Shown: positions 25,041 to 34,523 of the stretch, one piece after another
Layout of the letters: each line of letters begins with the position of its first letter
Numbering within the stretch: position 1 is the first letter of the stretch
DNA from: Xanthobacter aminoxidans
GTDB lineage: Bacteria; Pseudomonadota; Alphaproteobacteria; Rhizobiales; Xanthobacteraceae
Direction of reading: 5' to 3'
NCBI RefSeq assembly: GCF_023571765.1
Contig: NZ_JAMJXC010000001.1
Span: 1-64,000, forward strand
DNA: 64,000 bases
Notes under the pieces: generated by a model
Database searches by the model: none
Told to the model about the DNA's origin: nothing
What the model saw: the letters and a program-made list of their open reading frames with translations, nothing else
Position numbers and translations under genes: made by a program

Positions 25041-27254
25041 TCAGTTGAACGTGTCCACGCGGACCCGCCCTTCGGCGACCCACTGCCCGATCTCCGCCCG
25101 CGCGGCCTCCGGCTTCAGCCCGCCCTCCGTCACCAGCACCTGCGCAAGGTTTTTCAATACCGCCTCCGCCATGGCCCGGCGACCGCAGATATAGACGATG
25201 GCCTTCGTCTCAACGAGCCATTCAAATACCTCCGCAGCATGCTGCCGAAGCCGGTCCTGCACCCGCGCGCCGTCGTCGGAATCGCGCGAGAATGCAGTGT
25301 CCATGCGGGTCAGCGTGCCATCGGCGAGGGCCGTCTCGAACATATCGCGCCACAGGAAATCGCCGTCACGATGGCGGTTGCCGAAGATCAGCCACGCCGG
25401 CCCCGCCCGCCCCGAGGCGCGCCGCTCCGCGATGAAGCCGGGGAAGGGCGCGATGCCGGAGCCGGCGGCGATCATCATGATCGGCCAGGAGGGATCGGCC
25501 GGCGGGTTGAAGCCGGGATGCGGATCAAGCCGGGCTTCGACCATAACCCCTTGTTCCGCTTCACGTAACAGGAACCCGGAGACACGCCCGAGATGCCGCC
25601 CGCCATCCTCTGTGGTCCATTCATGCAGCCGGACGGTGAGGGCGATGCGGCGCGGATCGACCCGGCTGGAACTGCCCACCGAGTAGGAGCGCGGCCGCTC
25701 TCCCGCACCCGCCGCGATGCGCACCAGATCGCCGGGACGGAAGGCGAGATCTTCCGCGCTCTGCAGAAAAATCTTCCATGTTTCTCGCGTGTTGTCGGTT
25801 CCGGGCACATCAAGGCGCTGGCGGTCGGCGACGGTGAGGGCGAGCGGCGGCGAGACCGGCGGCAGGCCGGCGATGGTGCAGTTCAGGGCAAGTTCGCCGC
25901 GCACCGCGTCCACCCAGGCGCGGAAGGCGCCGGATGGCTCGCCATCGGCCTCCCGAAGCGGCAGCGCCTCGACCGCGCCCGCCGCCAGCAGAGCCTCCCT
26001 CATGCGCCGGCCACCGCCGCAGAAATTGGCGTAGCTGCGGTCGCCCAGGGCGAGCATCGCGAAGCGTACCCCCTTGAGATCACTGGCTTTCAGACGTTTC
26101 AGCAAGGCCCGCGCGCCGTCCGGCACCTCGCCCTCGCCGGTGGTGGAGGCCACGAGGAGGACAAGGGGAAAGCGGGCGATGTCGGCCGGCTTCAGCGCGC
26201 CGAGGGGCGCCAGCGTCGCCTTCTCCCCACCCGCAACCAGCCCTTCGAACACCGCCCCCGCCAGACGCGCGGCGGTGCCGGTCTGGCTGGCGTGCGCGAC
26301 GAGGATATCGCCACCGGCCGCCACCGGCCGTACCCGGTTGCGGGCCCTGCGTCGCACCCAGGAATAGACCCCGGTGACGGTAAGGCCCAGAAGAACCAGT
26401 GAAATTCCGAAATTGAGCGCCCCCGACCACGCGCCGCCCCAGGTGCCCTCGTGGATCTGCTTGACGAGGTTCGGGCCGCCGACAAGCGGCGTGACGCCGG
26501 TATCGGTGACCACAAAGCCGCCCCCGTTCCGGCCGGTCGCATCCGGCGCAATCTGCAGCATCACCGTGCCGCCACGGAACCGGCGGGCGCCGGCGAGACG
26601 GCTCAGGTCGAGATCAGGCCCGGCGATGGCGAGCGCCTGGGTGATGCTCACCGGGCGTTTGGCACGCGGCAGCTCGGGGCGCGATCCGGTGCCGATGTGC
26701 AGCGAGAGCATCACTGCCGTCACCGGCGAGGTCAGCGTGAGCGGCAGCAGGAGCCAGCCCATCGCCGTGTGCCAGCCCAACAGGCTGTTGCGGAAGCGCA
26801 GCCAGGCGAGGAAGGGCCCGGCCACCATGATCCCGAGCATCAGGAAGCTTGCGATCTCCACCACGATGCCGAGGCCGAGCAGCAGCGTCTTGTGCAGTCC
26901 CTCGGCGGTGCGGAAGATGTCGATGCCGCCCGAAGGCGCGGGGGTGTGGGCGCCGCTGGCGACGTCCCAGCGGCCCGCGACAGCCGGGTCTTGCGACAGG
27001 ACCTGGAGCGCGGGGCCGCCCTCCACCACGCTGATTGCGCCGGGTTTTCCGGTCCTCTCGATGGTGCCGACGATCTGGGTGAGGGCGGCGACGTCCACGG
27101 TCGTGCCGGGCTGTGGTCCCTGTCCGCTGTTCACGATGGGCCGGAAGGACAGCACCGCGCCGGTGACGATGATGACGAGGAAGACGGGCGTCAGGATCAG
27201 CGCGATCCAGCGGTGGAGGAAGATCAGCGTGCGGCGCACGGCGGCAAACGACAT
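25041..27254 (-). CDS. piuB: PepSY-TM/flavodoxin/FNR fusion reductase (PiuB-like)
   Basis: The 737-residue inner-membrane reductase has three parts. Residues 1-310 are a PepSY-associated transmembrane domain with several helices and conserved His (about 14, 121, 162, 268), likely heme ligands. Residues 315-460 form a flavodoxin domain (DILVAHASQTGTAARLAGAV). Residues 470-737 form an FAD/NAD(P)H-binding ferredoxin-reductase domain with RSYSVGSSS, MMIAAGSGIAPFPGFIAERR and YICGRRAMAEAV. It likely carries electrons from cytoplasmic NAD(P)H across the membrane to a ferric siderophore or another periplasmic acceptor. PiuB in Pseudomonas is encoded beside piuA/piuC; here the exporter genes lie between them. 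It precedes the exporter genes on the same strand and may share their transcript. Confidence 0.87.
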   Translation of the reverse strand: MSFAAVRRTLIFLHRWIALILTPVFLVIIVTGAVLSFRPIVNSGQGPQPGTTVDVAALTQIVGTIERTGKPGAISVVEGGPALQVLSQDPAVAGRWDVASGAHTPAPSGGIDIFRTAEGLHKTLLLGLGIVVEIASFLMLGIMVAGPFLAWLRFRNSLLGWHTAMGWLLLPLTLTSPVTAVMLSLHIGTGSRPELPRAKRPVSITQALAIAGPDLDLSRLAGARRFRGGTVMLQIAPDATGRNGGGFVVTDTGVTPLVGGPNLVKQIHEGTWGGAWSGALNFGISLVLLGLTVTGVYSWVRRRARNRVRPVAAGGDILVAHASQTGTAARLAGAVFEGLVAGGEKATLAPLGALKPADIARFPLVLLVASTTGEGEVPDGARALLKRLKASDLKGVRFAMLALGDRSYANFCGGGRRMREALLAAGAVEALPLREADGEPSGAFRAWVDAVRGELALNCTIAGLPPVSPPLALTVADRQRLDVPGTDNTRETWKIFLQSAEDLAFRPGDLVRIAAGAGERPRSYSVGSSSRVDPRRIALTVRLHEWTTEDGGRHLGRVSGFLLREAEQGVMVEARLDPHPGFNPPADPSWPIMMIAAGSGIAPFPGFIAERRASGRAGPAWLIFGNRHRDGDFLWRDMFETALADGTLTRMDTAFSRDSDDGARVQDRLRQHAAEVFEWLVETKAIVYICGRRAMAEAVLKNLAQVLVTEGGLKPEAARAEIGQWVAEGRVRVDTFN

Positions 27255-27407
27255 CTTTGCAACTCCAGACGAAACCTGAGCGTGCTGGCTGGACGCGCGG
27301 GGCGGTCTGGCTACGGGGTTCGCTGCGGATGTTCATGCCTTATCCGCGTCCGGAAAATTTGTCCCGCAGCGGTCGCTTCGTAAATGTTCGTCCCACGCGG
27401 CGGCGCT

Positions 27408-27423
27408 GATACAGTTGGATACA
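27408..27423. promoter_or_regulatory. Candidate response-regulator direct repeat in the piuB/two-component intergenic region
   Basis: GATACA occurs at 27408-27413 and 27418-27423, a ten-base period, in GATACAGTTGGATACA. OmpR-type response regulators bind such tandem half-sites one helical turn apart. The site lies in the 272-base divergent gap between piuB and the response regulator gene, so it could control both. No other strong element was seen in this gap. Binding is inference. Confidence 0.4.
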
Positions 27424-27526
27424 ATTTCGCGGTGGCCGGGCGCCTGCCGGTCGGCTCAAGTCGCACCGAAGGGAACGCGGCCGGCGCCCGCGTCCCAACC
27501 CGAGAGAACGGCAGCCCAACGGCAAG

Positions 27527-28242
<716 letters not shown>

Positions 28243-28246
<4 letters not shown>

Positions 28247-29682
28247 GAGGACTTGCGAACCGGCTTCTGCGGTTCCTCTGGCCCGGCAGCCTCGCCGGGC
28301 GGCTGGTGCTGCTGCTGGTGGCGACTCTGGCGCTGGCGCAGGTGCTGCTGGTGCTGGTTCTCCAGAGCGAGCATGACGCGGTGGTGGCAGGCATCGTGCG
28401 CGGGCAGGCGCTCAGCCAGACGGTGACGCTCACCCGCCTCATCGAATCCATGCCGCAGGAGCAGACCGACCGGCTCGCAGGCGCCTTCACCACGCGCGGC
28501 ACCTGCGCCTGGGTTTCCGCCGACCCGCCCGACCCGCATGAGATGACCTCCACGGAGGAAGGGCTCGCCCGCCTCCTGTCGCGGCGCCTGCATGGCGTCG
28601 GCAACGGAGCGCCAGCGGTGCACATCGACACCGACGGCCAGTGGGACAGCCGCTGCCCCGAGCGCAGCAGCGAGGATTTTCCCTGGCTGCGCCGTGGCAC
28701 GGGTGGGCCCAGTCGCCCTCTGCGGCCGGGTCTCGGCGTTGTGGCGCTCAGCGTGCCGCTGTCGGGTCAGCGCTGGCTGCATGTGGATGCGGTGGTGGGC
28801 CTGCCGGGCATCTGGAGCCGGCCCATCGTGCTCTCCTTCCTCATCTCGGCGCTGGCCGTCTCGCTGGTTACGGTGGCCTGCGTGCGGTTTCAGACCCGCT
28901 CCCTGCGTTCCCTTGCCGATGCCTCCGAACGGTTCGGCCGCGGTGAGAGTGTCCCGCCGCTCGACGTGCGGGGACCGTCCGAGGTGGCGGCGGCGACGCG
29001 CGCCTTCAACACCATGCAGCAGCGCCTCAGCCAGTTCGTGCGCGACCGCATGCGCCTGCTCGCCGCCATCAGCCACGACCTGCGCACGCCGCTCACCACC
29101 CTGCGTCTCAAGGCGGAGTTCGTGGACGACGTGGAGGTGCGCAACGACATCGTCGCGACCATCGACGAACTGGTCGCCATCTGCGAGGCGACCCTCGCCT
29201 TCACCCGCGCCGAGGCGACGAGTGAGGAGACCCGGACGGTGGACATCGCGGATCTGTGCGCGGACGTGGTGGAGGAATTCGCTGGCGTCGGCGCAGACGC
29301 GGGGATGGCGGACCAGATGGCCGCTCACGTCCTGCTGCCATGCCGGCCGGTCGCCATGCGGCGGGCCTTGCGCAATCTCGTGGACAATGCCGTGCGCTAT
29401 GGGCGCCGCGCTGAAGTCACGGTTGGCCAGACAGGGCCGGGCACCGTCTCCATCCGGGTCGAGGACGATGGGCCGGGCCTGCCGGAAGATCGTTTCGAGG
29501 ACGCGTTCCAGCCCTTCGTGCGACTGGAACCCTCGCGCAGCAGCGAGACCGGCGGCATCGGCCTCGGCCTTGCCATCGCCCGCAGCATCGTCAAGGCCCA
29601 TGGCGGCGAACTGACCCTCGCCAATCGCCCCGGCGGCGGCCTCCGGGCCGAGATCGTGCTGCCGACGGCCATGCAAAGCTGA
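28243..29682 (+). CDS. Membrane sensor histidine kinase (EnvZ-like)
   Basis: The 479-residue kinase has two membrane helices (about 18-40 and 193-213) bracketing a periplasmic domain of about 150 residues with Cys at 88 and 138. Then come a HAMP-like segment (RSLRSLADASERFGRGESVP), the H box AAISHDLRTPLTTLR with His278, an N box RNLVDNAVRYG, and G boxes EDDGPGLP and GGIGLGLAIA. The GTG at 28243 overlaps the response regulator stop and follows GTGGAGGTGGAGGC. A longer in-frame ORF upstream is only a shadow of the regulator gene. The periplasmic domain is unlike a known ligand-binding family to my eye. Confidence 0.92.
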
Positions 29683-29721
29683 AGGCTCGCTCTTCAGCCC
29701 GGCCGCGGCGGCGGCAAGGCG

Positions 29722-31191
29722 TCAGTCATCCTCCATTTCCAGTTCGTAGAGGCCGGCATCTGGCGTCGCGAGCGGGGCGGAGAGGGTGGCCTTGAGGGCA
29801 TTGGAGAAGAACAGGGGCGGCGCCATGGTGCGCGCGAGGGCGACCACCTTGTCCTTCAGCTCGGCCACCTTCGCGGGGTTCTGCGCCGAAAGGTCGGTCT
29901 TCTCCTCAGGGTCGGCGTCGAGATCGAACAGCTCCACCTTCGGCGGCAGCAGGACGTGCCAGACGAGCTTCCACTTGCCGTCGCGCACGGCGCCCGTGGT
30001 CGGCTCCACGTTGTAGATCAGCTCGTCGCGGCCGGGGGCGCCGGCGGCGAGCGCCGCCCAGGCATCCTTGCCGTCGAGGGGCTTGGACTGCTTGAGGTCC
30101 GCCCCCGCGAGCTTCGCGAGGGTCGGCAGCATGTCGACGATGTGCATCACCCCGTCCGCCTGCCCCGGCTTGATGCGGCCGGGCCAGTTAGCGAGCGCCA
30201 CCACGCGGGTGCCGCCCTCGTAGAGCGAGCCCTTGCCGTCGCGATAGGGGGCGTTGTTGGGCGGCGGATCGCCGGCCAGCGCCCCTTCGCCCACGAACAT
30301 CTTGTTGCGGGTGCCGCCATTGTCCGAATGGAAGACGATGAGCGTGTTCTCGCGCATGCCCCGCGCATCCAGCGCCGCGACCACCTTGCCGATCTGGTCG
30401 TCCATGGCGGTGACCATCGCCGCATAGGCACGCCGTGAGGGATCGGCGATGTGCGCGTACATGTCGAGATAGCGCTGCGGCGCCTGATAGGGCGTGTGCG
30501 GAGCGGTGAAGGCGAGATAGAGGAAGAGCGGGGTCTTGGGATCATGGGCACCCAGCAGCCGCACCGCCTCGGCGCCGAACAGGTCGGTGTCGTAGCCCTC
30601 TTCCTTCACCAGCGTGTTGTCGCGGTACCAGTCGGTGACGCCGTGCGCCTCGTGCTTGAAGTGGTCGATCTCGCCCACCAGCGGACCGTAGAAACTGTCG
30701 AAGCCACGCTGGCGGGGCCAGTATTTCTGGTCCGCATGGCCGAGGTGCCACTTGCCCACGAGGGAGGTGCGATAGCCCACCTCCTTCAGCGCCTGCGGCA
30801 ACAGGAATTCTTCGGTGGCGAGGCCGTAGGTGCCTCCGGACGGGATCACGCCCACCTGAAGGCCGTAGCGCATGGGATAGCGCCCCGTCATCAGCGCCGC
30901 GCGGGTCGGCGTGCAGAGGGGCTGGGTATAGAATTGGGAGAGCTTGGCGCCGCCGGCGGCGAGGCGGTCGATGTTCGGTGTCTTGATGTCCGAGCCGTGG
31001 AACCCCACGTCGGCGAAGCCGAGGTCGTCGGCGAGAATGTAGAGAATGTGCGGACGCGGCGTCCCCTGCGCCCGTGCGCCGGGGGCGAGCAAAGAGAGGC
31101 CGGCGACGGCCGCGAGGAAGCCGGCGCTTCCGGCCAGCACATCTCGGCGGCTCGGGACCTTCTCTTCAGTCTTCTCGTTACGATCAGTCAC
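29722..31191 (-). CDS. Tat-exported type I sulfatase (arylsulfatase family)
   Basis: The 489-residue periplasmic enzyme starts at GTG 31191, eleven bases after the stop of the formylglycine-generating enzyme gene. The Tat signal is SRRDVLAGSAGFLAAVAGLS, cleaved near ARAQ. The sulfatase motif CTPTRAALMTGRYP at about 93-106 has the cysteine that must be converted to formylglycine. Metal ligands are ADDLG (Asp55, Asp56) and HSDNGG, and GKWHLGH is also present. The C-terminal half carries YNVEPTTGAVRDGKWKLVWH. Its substrate (a sulfate ester) is unknown. The gene directly upstream encodes the matching activating enzyme; the folded sulfatase would be modified in the cytoplasm before Tat export. Confidence 0.93.
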   Translation of the reverse strand: MTDRNEKTEEKVPSRRDVLAGSAGFLAAVAGLSLLAPGARAQGTPRPHILYILADDLGFADVGFHGSDIKTPNIDRLAAGGAKLSQFYTQPLCTPTRAALMTGRYPMRYGLQVGVIPSGGTYGLATEEFLLPQALKEVGYRTSLVGKWHLGHADQKYWPRQRGFDSFYGPLVGEIDHFKHEAHGVTDWYRDNTLVKEEGYDTDLFGAEAVRLLGAHDPKTPLFLYLAFTAPHTPYQAPQRYLDMYAHIADPSRRAYAAMVTAMDDQIGKVVAALDARGMRENTLIVFHSDNGGTRNKMFVGEGALAGDPPPNNAPYRDGKGSLYEGGTRVVALANWPGRIKPGQADGVMHIVDMLPTLAKLAGADLKQSKPLDGKDAWAALAAGAPGRDELIYNVEPTTGAVRDGKWKLVWHVLLPPKVELFDLDADPEEKTDLSAQNPAKVAELKDKVVALARTMAPPLFFSNALKATLSAPLATPDAGLYELEMEDD

Positions 31192-31202
31192 CTGATACCT
31201 CG

Positions 31203-32204
31203 TCAGCTGGTGAGGCGACGCACACATCGAAATCCGATGTGCACGGAGCCGGTATCGACGGATTGCGGCTGGCGCGCGGCCGGCCGATAGCGACGGCAAT
31301 AGCTGGGCGCACAAAGATGCGAGCCGCCCTTGAGCACCTTGCGGGGCAAAGCGAGACCGGGGGCGGCCCATTCCAGGCTGTCTTCGATGGTCCCGCCGCG
31401 CGGGTTGCGGGGCAGGCAGCAGGATTTCTCCGCGGGAGCGGGATGGTGCGGGCGATACCAGTCGTCGGTCCACTCCCAGACATTGCCGATCATGTCGAGG
31501 AGCCCGTAGCCGTTGGGCGGGAAGGCCGCGACGGGCGATGTGCCGACGAAGCCGTCCTCGGCGAGGTTCTCTACCGGAAAGCGCCCCTGCCATGTGTTGG
31601 TGCGGTGAACGCCGCCGGGGGCGAGTTCGTCCCCCCAGGCAAAGGCGGCGCCATCAAGCCCGCCACGCGCCGCGAACTCCCATTCCGCCTCGGTGGGCAG
31701 CGCCTTGCCGGCCCATGCCGCATAGGCGGCCGCATCGGTGTGGCAGATGTGGACGACGGGGTGGTCCTCGCTGCCGGTTAGATCGCTGCCGGGTCCCTGC
31801 GGGTGGCGCCAGCATGCGCCAGGCACGAATTGCCACCAGCGGGTCCAGTCGTCGGGATCGCCTGCGTCCAAGGGCATGCGGAACACCAGCGAGCCGGGCA
31901 CCAGCAGCGCGGGATTGGCACCGGGATAATCCTCCGGCCGGGGCGCCTGCTCGGCGACCGTCACGTAACCCGTCGCGGCGACGAAGCGGGCGAAGGCGCG
32001 GTTGGTGACGGGGGTGCGATCCATGAGGAAGGCATCCACATGCACCTGATGGACGGGAGCCTCTTCCGGATAATGATCGTTCGAGCCCATACGGAACAGC
32101 CCGCCGGCGATCCGGATCATGTCCGGATCGCCGGCCGCGGCTGGTGCGTCCTCGACGGAGCCAGTCCCCTGATGTGCGACGGCGCAGCCGCTCTGCCCGT
32201 GCAT
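31203..32204 (-). CDS. Formylglycine-generating enzyme family protein (SUMF1-like)
   Basis: The 333-residue copper enzyme oxidises the active-site cysteine of sulfatases to formylglycine. Landmarks are IRIAGGLFRMGSNDHYPEEA, PVTNRAFARFVAATGY, ALPTEAEWEFAARGG, MIGNVWEWTDDWYRP and the copper-binding motif GGSHLCAPSYCRRYRPAAR with Cys298 and Cys303 (numbered from the chosen start). Both cysteines present suggest it is active. ATG 32204 is preferred because GGCGGAGAGGTC precedes it; an ORF extends 39 codons further. It precedes the sulfatase in one operon, and an AraC-type regulator gene lies just upstream on the same strand. Confidence 0.93.
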   Translation of the reverse strand: MHGQSGCAVAHQGTGSVEDAPAAAGDPDMIRIAGGLFRMGSNDHYPEEAPVHQVHVDAFLMDRTPVTNRAFARFVAATGYVTVAEQAPRPEDYPGANPALLVPGSLVFRMPLDAGDPDDWTRWWQFVPGACWRHPQGPGSDLTGSEDHPVVHICHTDAAAYAAWAGKALPTEAEWEFAARGGLDGAAFAWGDELAPGGVHRTNTWQGRFPVENLAEDGFVGTSPVAAFPPNGYGLLDMIGNVWEWTDDWYRPHHPAPAEKSCCLPRNPRGGTIEDSLEWAAPGLALPRKVLKGGSHLCAPSYCRRYRPAARQPQSVDTGSVHIGFRCVRRLTS

Positions 32205-32339
32205 GACCTCTCCGCCAGTGACCGTTCCGCGCTCGGCCTGCGCCCGTTCATGTCCCCCGCATGTCACGGTCTTAGCCGGCTCTTGCTCTAGCGGGAGCGG
32301 CGGGGGCTTCTCAATTGCCATTTGGCGCCAACGCGGCGC

Positions 32340-33377
32340 TTACAGGTCGAGCCGTGCGGAGGTCCGGAAGGCGAGGGGCGTGCGACCTTCCCAGCGCCGG
32401 AATGCGCGGACGAAATGCGCGGGATGGCCATAGCCCAGGGCGCGCGACACCGACGCGACCGGCACCGACGATCCGCCGAGGTGCAGCCGCGCCTGCGCGT
32501 GCCGCCAGAGGTCCAACTGCTCTTCGTAGGACGTGCCCAGCCGGGCGAGCCGCCGCTGCAGGGTGCGGGGCGACAGGCCGAGGCTTCGGGCCGTATCCAC
32601 AAGGGAGAGGGTGCCGGTAAGGGCAGCGCTGTCGAACAGGGTCTCGATCATGCCGACGAGAGCATCGTCGCTCAGCGTAACAGCGGCGAGTGGCGCACCG
32701 CCGCCATCGGGTGCCGGGGCGAACAGTACGTTTGGGCTGTCGAGCCATCGGGCATCGAACGTGATCTCGATCCCGTCGCCCGAACCGAAGCTGACGCCGG
32801 CAGTGAGACGATCCTCGTAGAGCGTGGGCGGCGCCTTCGCGCGATGGGCGAAGCGGATGTGCAGCGGCGCCGCATCCGCGCCTGCGATGGCGCGCATCGC
32901 GCGCAGGACGAAGGTGGCGACGCCCTCGTTCAGCACCTGCGCGTGCTCGGGATCGCTGTCGGCGAGACGGTGACGCCAGCGCGCGACGCCGTCGCGCTCC
33001 TCGATCGCGACCGAGACACCGCCCTGCAGGTCCGGCATCTGGTGGTGAAGGGCGGAAAAGCAGTCGCGCAAAGTGCGCCCGGCGAACAGGGCACGGCCGG
33101 CAAGGCCCAGCCGCGTGGGATCTGCGGCATCGGCGAGATCAAGCCCGATGGCGGCCTCCCCGCTGCGCCGGGCGAGATGGAACAGCAGGGTCGATATCTG
33201 TCCGCGGGCCACCACGCGATCGCCGCCGAGCGATGTGTCATCGAGCGCGCAATCACGGGGCGTCGCATCGGCAAGCCCGGCCCGGCCGAACAGTGGTGCG
33301 AGCGGCACGCCCTGGACGTCGGCGACCTTGGGCAGCATGTGGACGAGCGAGAGCCGGATCGGATGGCGGTCCCACAT
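32340..33377 (-). CDS. AraC-family regulator (OruR-like, arabinose_bd domain)
   Basis: This 345-residue regulator has an N-terminal ligand-sensing arabinose_bd-type domain (about residues 15-205) and a C-terminal AraC helix-turn-helix pair: SLVDTARSLGLSPRTLQRRL followed by VASVSRALGYGHPAHFVRAF. It is on the same strand as the formylglycine-generating enzyme and sulfatase genes; its stop lies 19 bases before the longest FGE frame and about 135 before the chosen FGE start. Local control of the sulfatase operon or of the hydrolases upstream is plausible but not shown. A related regulator of the same kind is encoded at 39866-40906. Confidence 0.85.
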   Translation of the reverse strand: MWDRHPIRLSLVHMLPKVADVQGVPLAPLFGRAGLADATPRDCALDDTSLGGDRVVARGQISTLLFHLARRSGEAAIGLDLADAADPTRLGLAGRALFAGRTLRDCFSALHHQMPDLQGGVSVAIEERDGVARWRHRLADSDPEHAQVLNEGVATFVLRAMRAIAGADAAPLHIRFAHRAKAPPTLYEDRLTAGVSFGSGDGIEITFDARWLDSPNVLFAPAPDGGGAPLAAVTLSDDALVGMIETLFDSAALTGTLSLVDTARSLGLSPRTLQRRLARLGTSYEEQLDLWRHAQARLHLGGSSVPVASVSRALGYGHPAHFVRAFRRWEGRTPLAFRTSARLDL

Positions 33378-33595
33378 GGGCTGCGGACTCCATATCGGCG
33401 GGCATCAGGGGCCGATGCGCAGGGCGGCTCGGCCCGCGATCGGTCTCCGGATGATCCGGCGCCCCCTTGCCTTTGAACCCCACCTGCGACGCGGTGGTCA
33501 AGCTCCGGTAGCGTCACCGGCTCGGGCTCGAGGTGGGCGAAGTGACCGGTTCCGGGACTGGACGCGCCCGGATACAGGCGCGGAGGGCGGCAGGG

Positions 33596-34450
33596 TCAGA
33601 TCCCGCCGAACCACGCGCCGAAATAGCCGGCATAAAGCTCCGGCGCCTCCAAATTCATGGAATGACCGATGCCGGGGACGGCGACGAAGCGGCAATCGGG
33701 CATCACCGCAGCCATCTCCACCATGTCGGCTTCCTTGATGACGCCGTCACGCATGCCCCAGACCACGAGATGGGGATGGCGGATGGTCGCCATCTTCCCC
33801 TTCAGCTCGCCGCTCTTGGCTTCCTTCGTGAGGGTGTCGGGCGTACCGAACCAGATGCCGTCGGACACCGCCCAGACCTGATCGACGATCCGGTCGAACA
33901 GGGCGGCACGCGGGCCGGCGTCGGGGATGAAGCGGGCAGGGCCCTTGAACAGCGTCTCATCCACGAACAGGCTGGGCGCGGTCGCGGCCATGATCTGGCG
34001 GGTGAGGTCGCGGCTTTCCTTCATCTGGCCGAAGAAGGCGGTCTTCTCGGGCGGGAAGTCGATGCCCTGCGGGCCGACCGGCGACAGCGAGAACACCCGG
34101 CCAAAGCGCTCCGGCTGCTTCAGGATCATGCGCGTCGAGATGATGCCGCCCGTGGAGTGGGTGGCGAGGTGGCAAAAGGAAATGCCGAGCCCATCCAGCG
34201 CCGCGATCATGTCGTCGGCATGCTGGGCAATGGAATAGTTGGAGAAGTCGGCGGCGGGCGCCGGCTTGTCGCTGTCGCCGCAGCCGCGCCAGTCCACCGC
34301 CACGGTGCGCACGCCGCGCGGGAAGTGGGGAGACGCCAGCTCGATCCACTCTTTGCTGGCGAGATTGCCGTGGACGAAGAGGACGGTCGTGTCCCCCGCG
34401 CCCCATTCCCGGTAGGCGAGGCGAAGGCCGTTCACGTCGAGCGTCTGCAT
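33596..34450 (-). CDS. Alpha/beta-fold hydrolase
   Basis: The 284-residue protein has the single-domain alpha/beta hydrolase layout: oxyanion motif VLFVHGNLASKEW at about 23-35, GCGDSDKPAP at about 56-65, nucleophile elbow ATHSTGG (Ser in THSTG instead of the usual GHSMG), and C-terminal catalytic His in GIGHSMN. No signal peptide, so cytoplasmic. It could be an esterase or epoxide hydrolase-like enzyme; no substrate can be read. It lies 73 bases after the double-hydrolase gene on the same strand, suggesting linked function. Confidence 0.85.
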   Translation of the reverse strand: MQTLDVNGLRLAYREWGAGDTTVLFVHGNLASKEWIELASPHFPRGVRTVAVDWRGCGDSDKPAPAADFSNYSIAQHADDMIAALDGLGISFCHLATHSTGGIISTRMILKQPERFGRVFSLSPVGPQGIDFPPEKTAFFGQMKESRDLTRQIMAATAPSLFVDETLFKGPARFIPDAGPRAALFDRIVDQVWAVSDGIWFGTPDTLTKEAKSGELKGKMATIRHPHLVVWGMRDGVIKEADMVEMAAVMPDCRFVAVPGIGHSMNLEAPELYAGYFGAWFGGI

Positions 34451-34523
34451 GGAGGCCTCTTGTCAGGGGCGCGCCGAGGGCGGTTTGCGCTCCGGGGCCG
34501 GAGCGCAAACCTTTTGGCGGCGC

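Noticed and set aside
31192-31593. N-terminal extension of the sulfatase frame over the FGE gene
   Set aside because: It lies within the well-supported FGE gene and puts the Tat signal internally; GTG 31191 is better.
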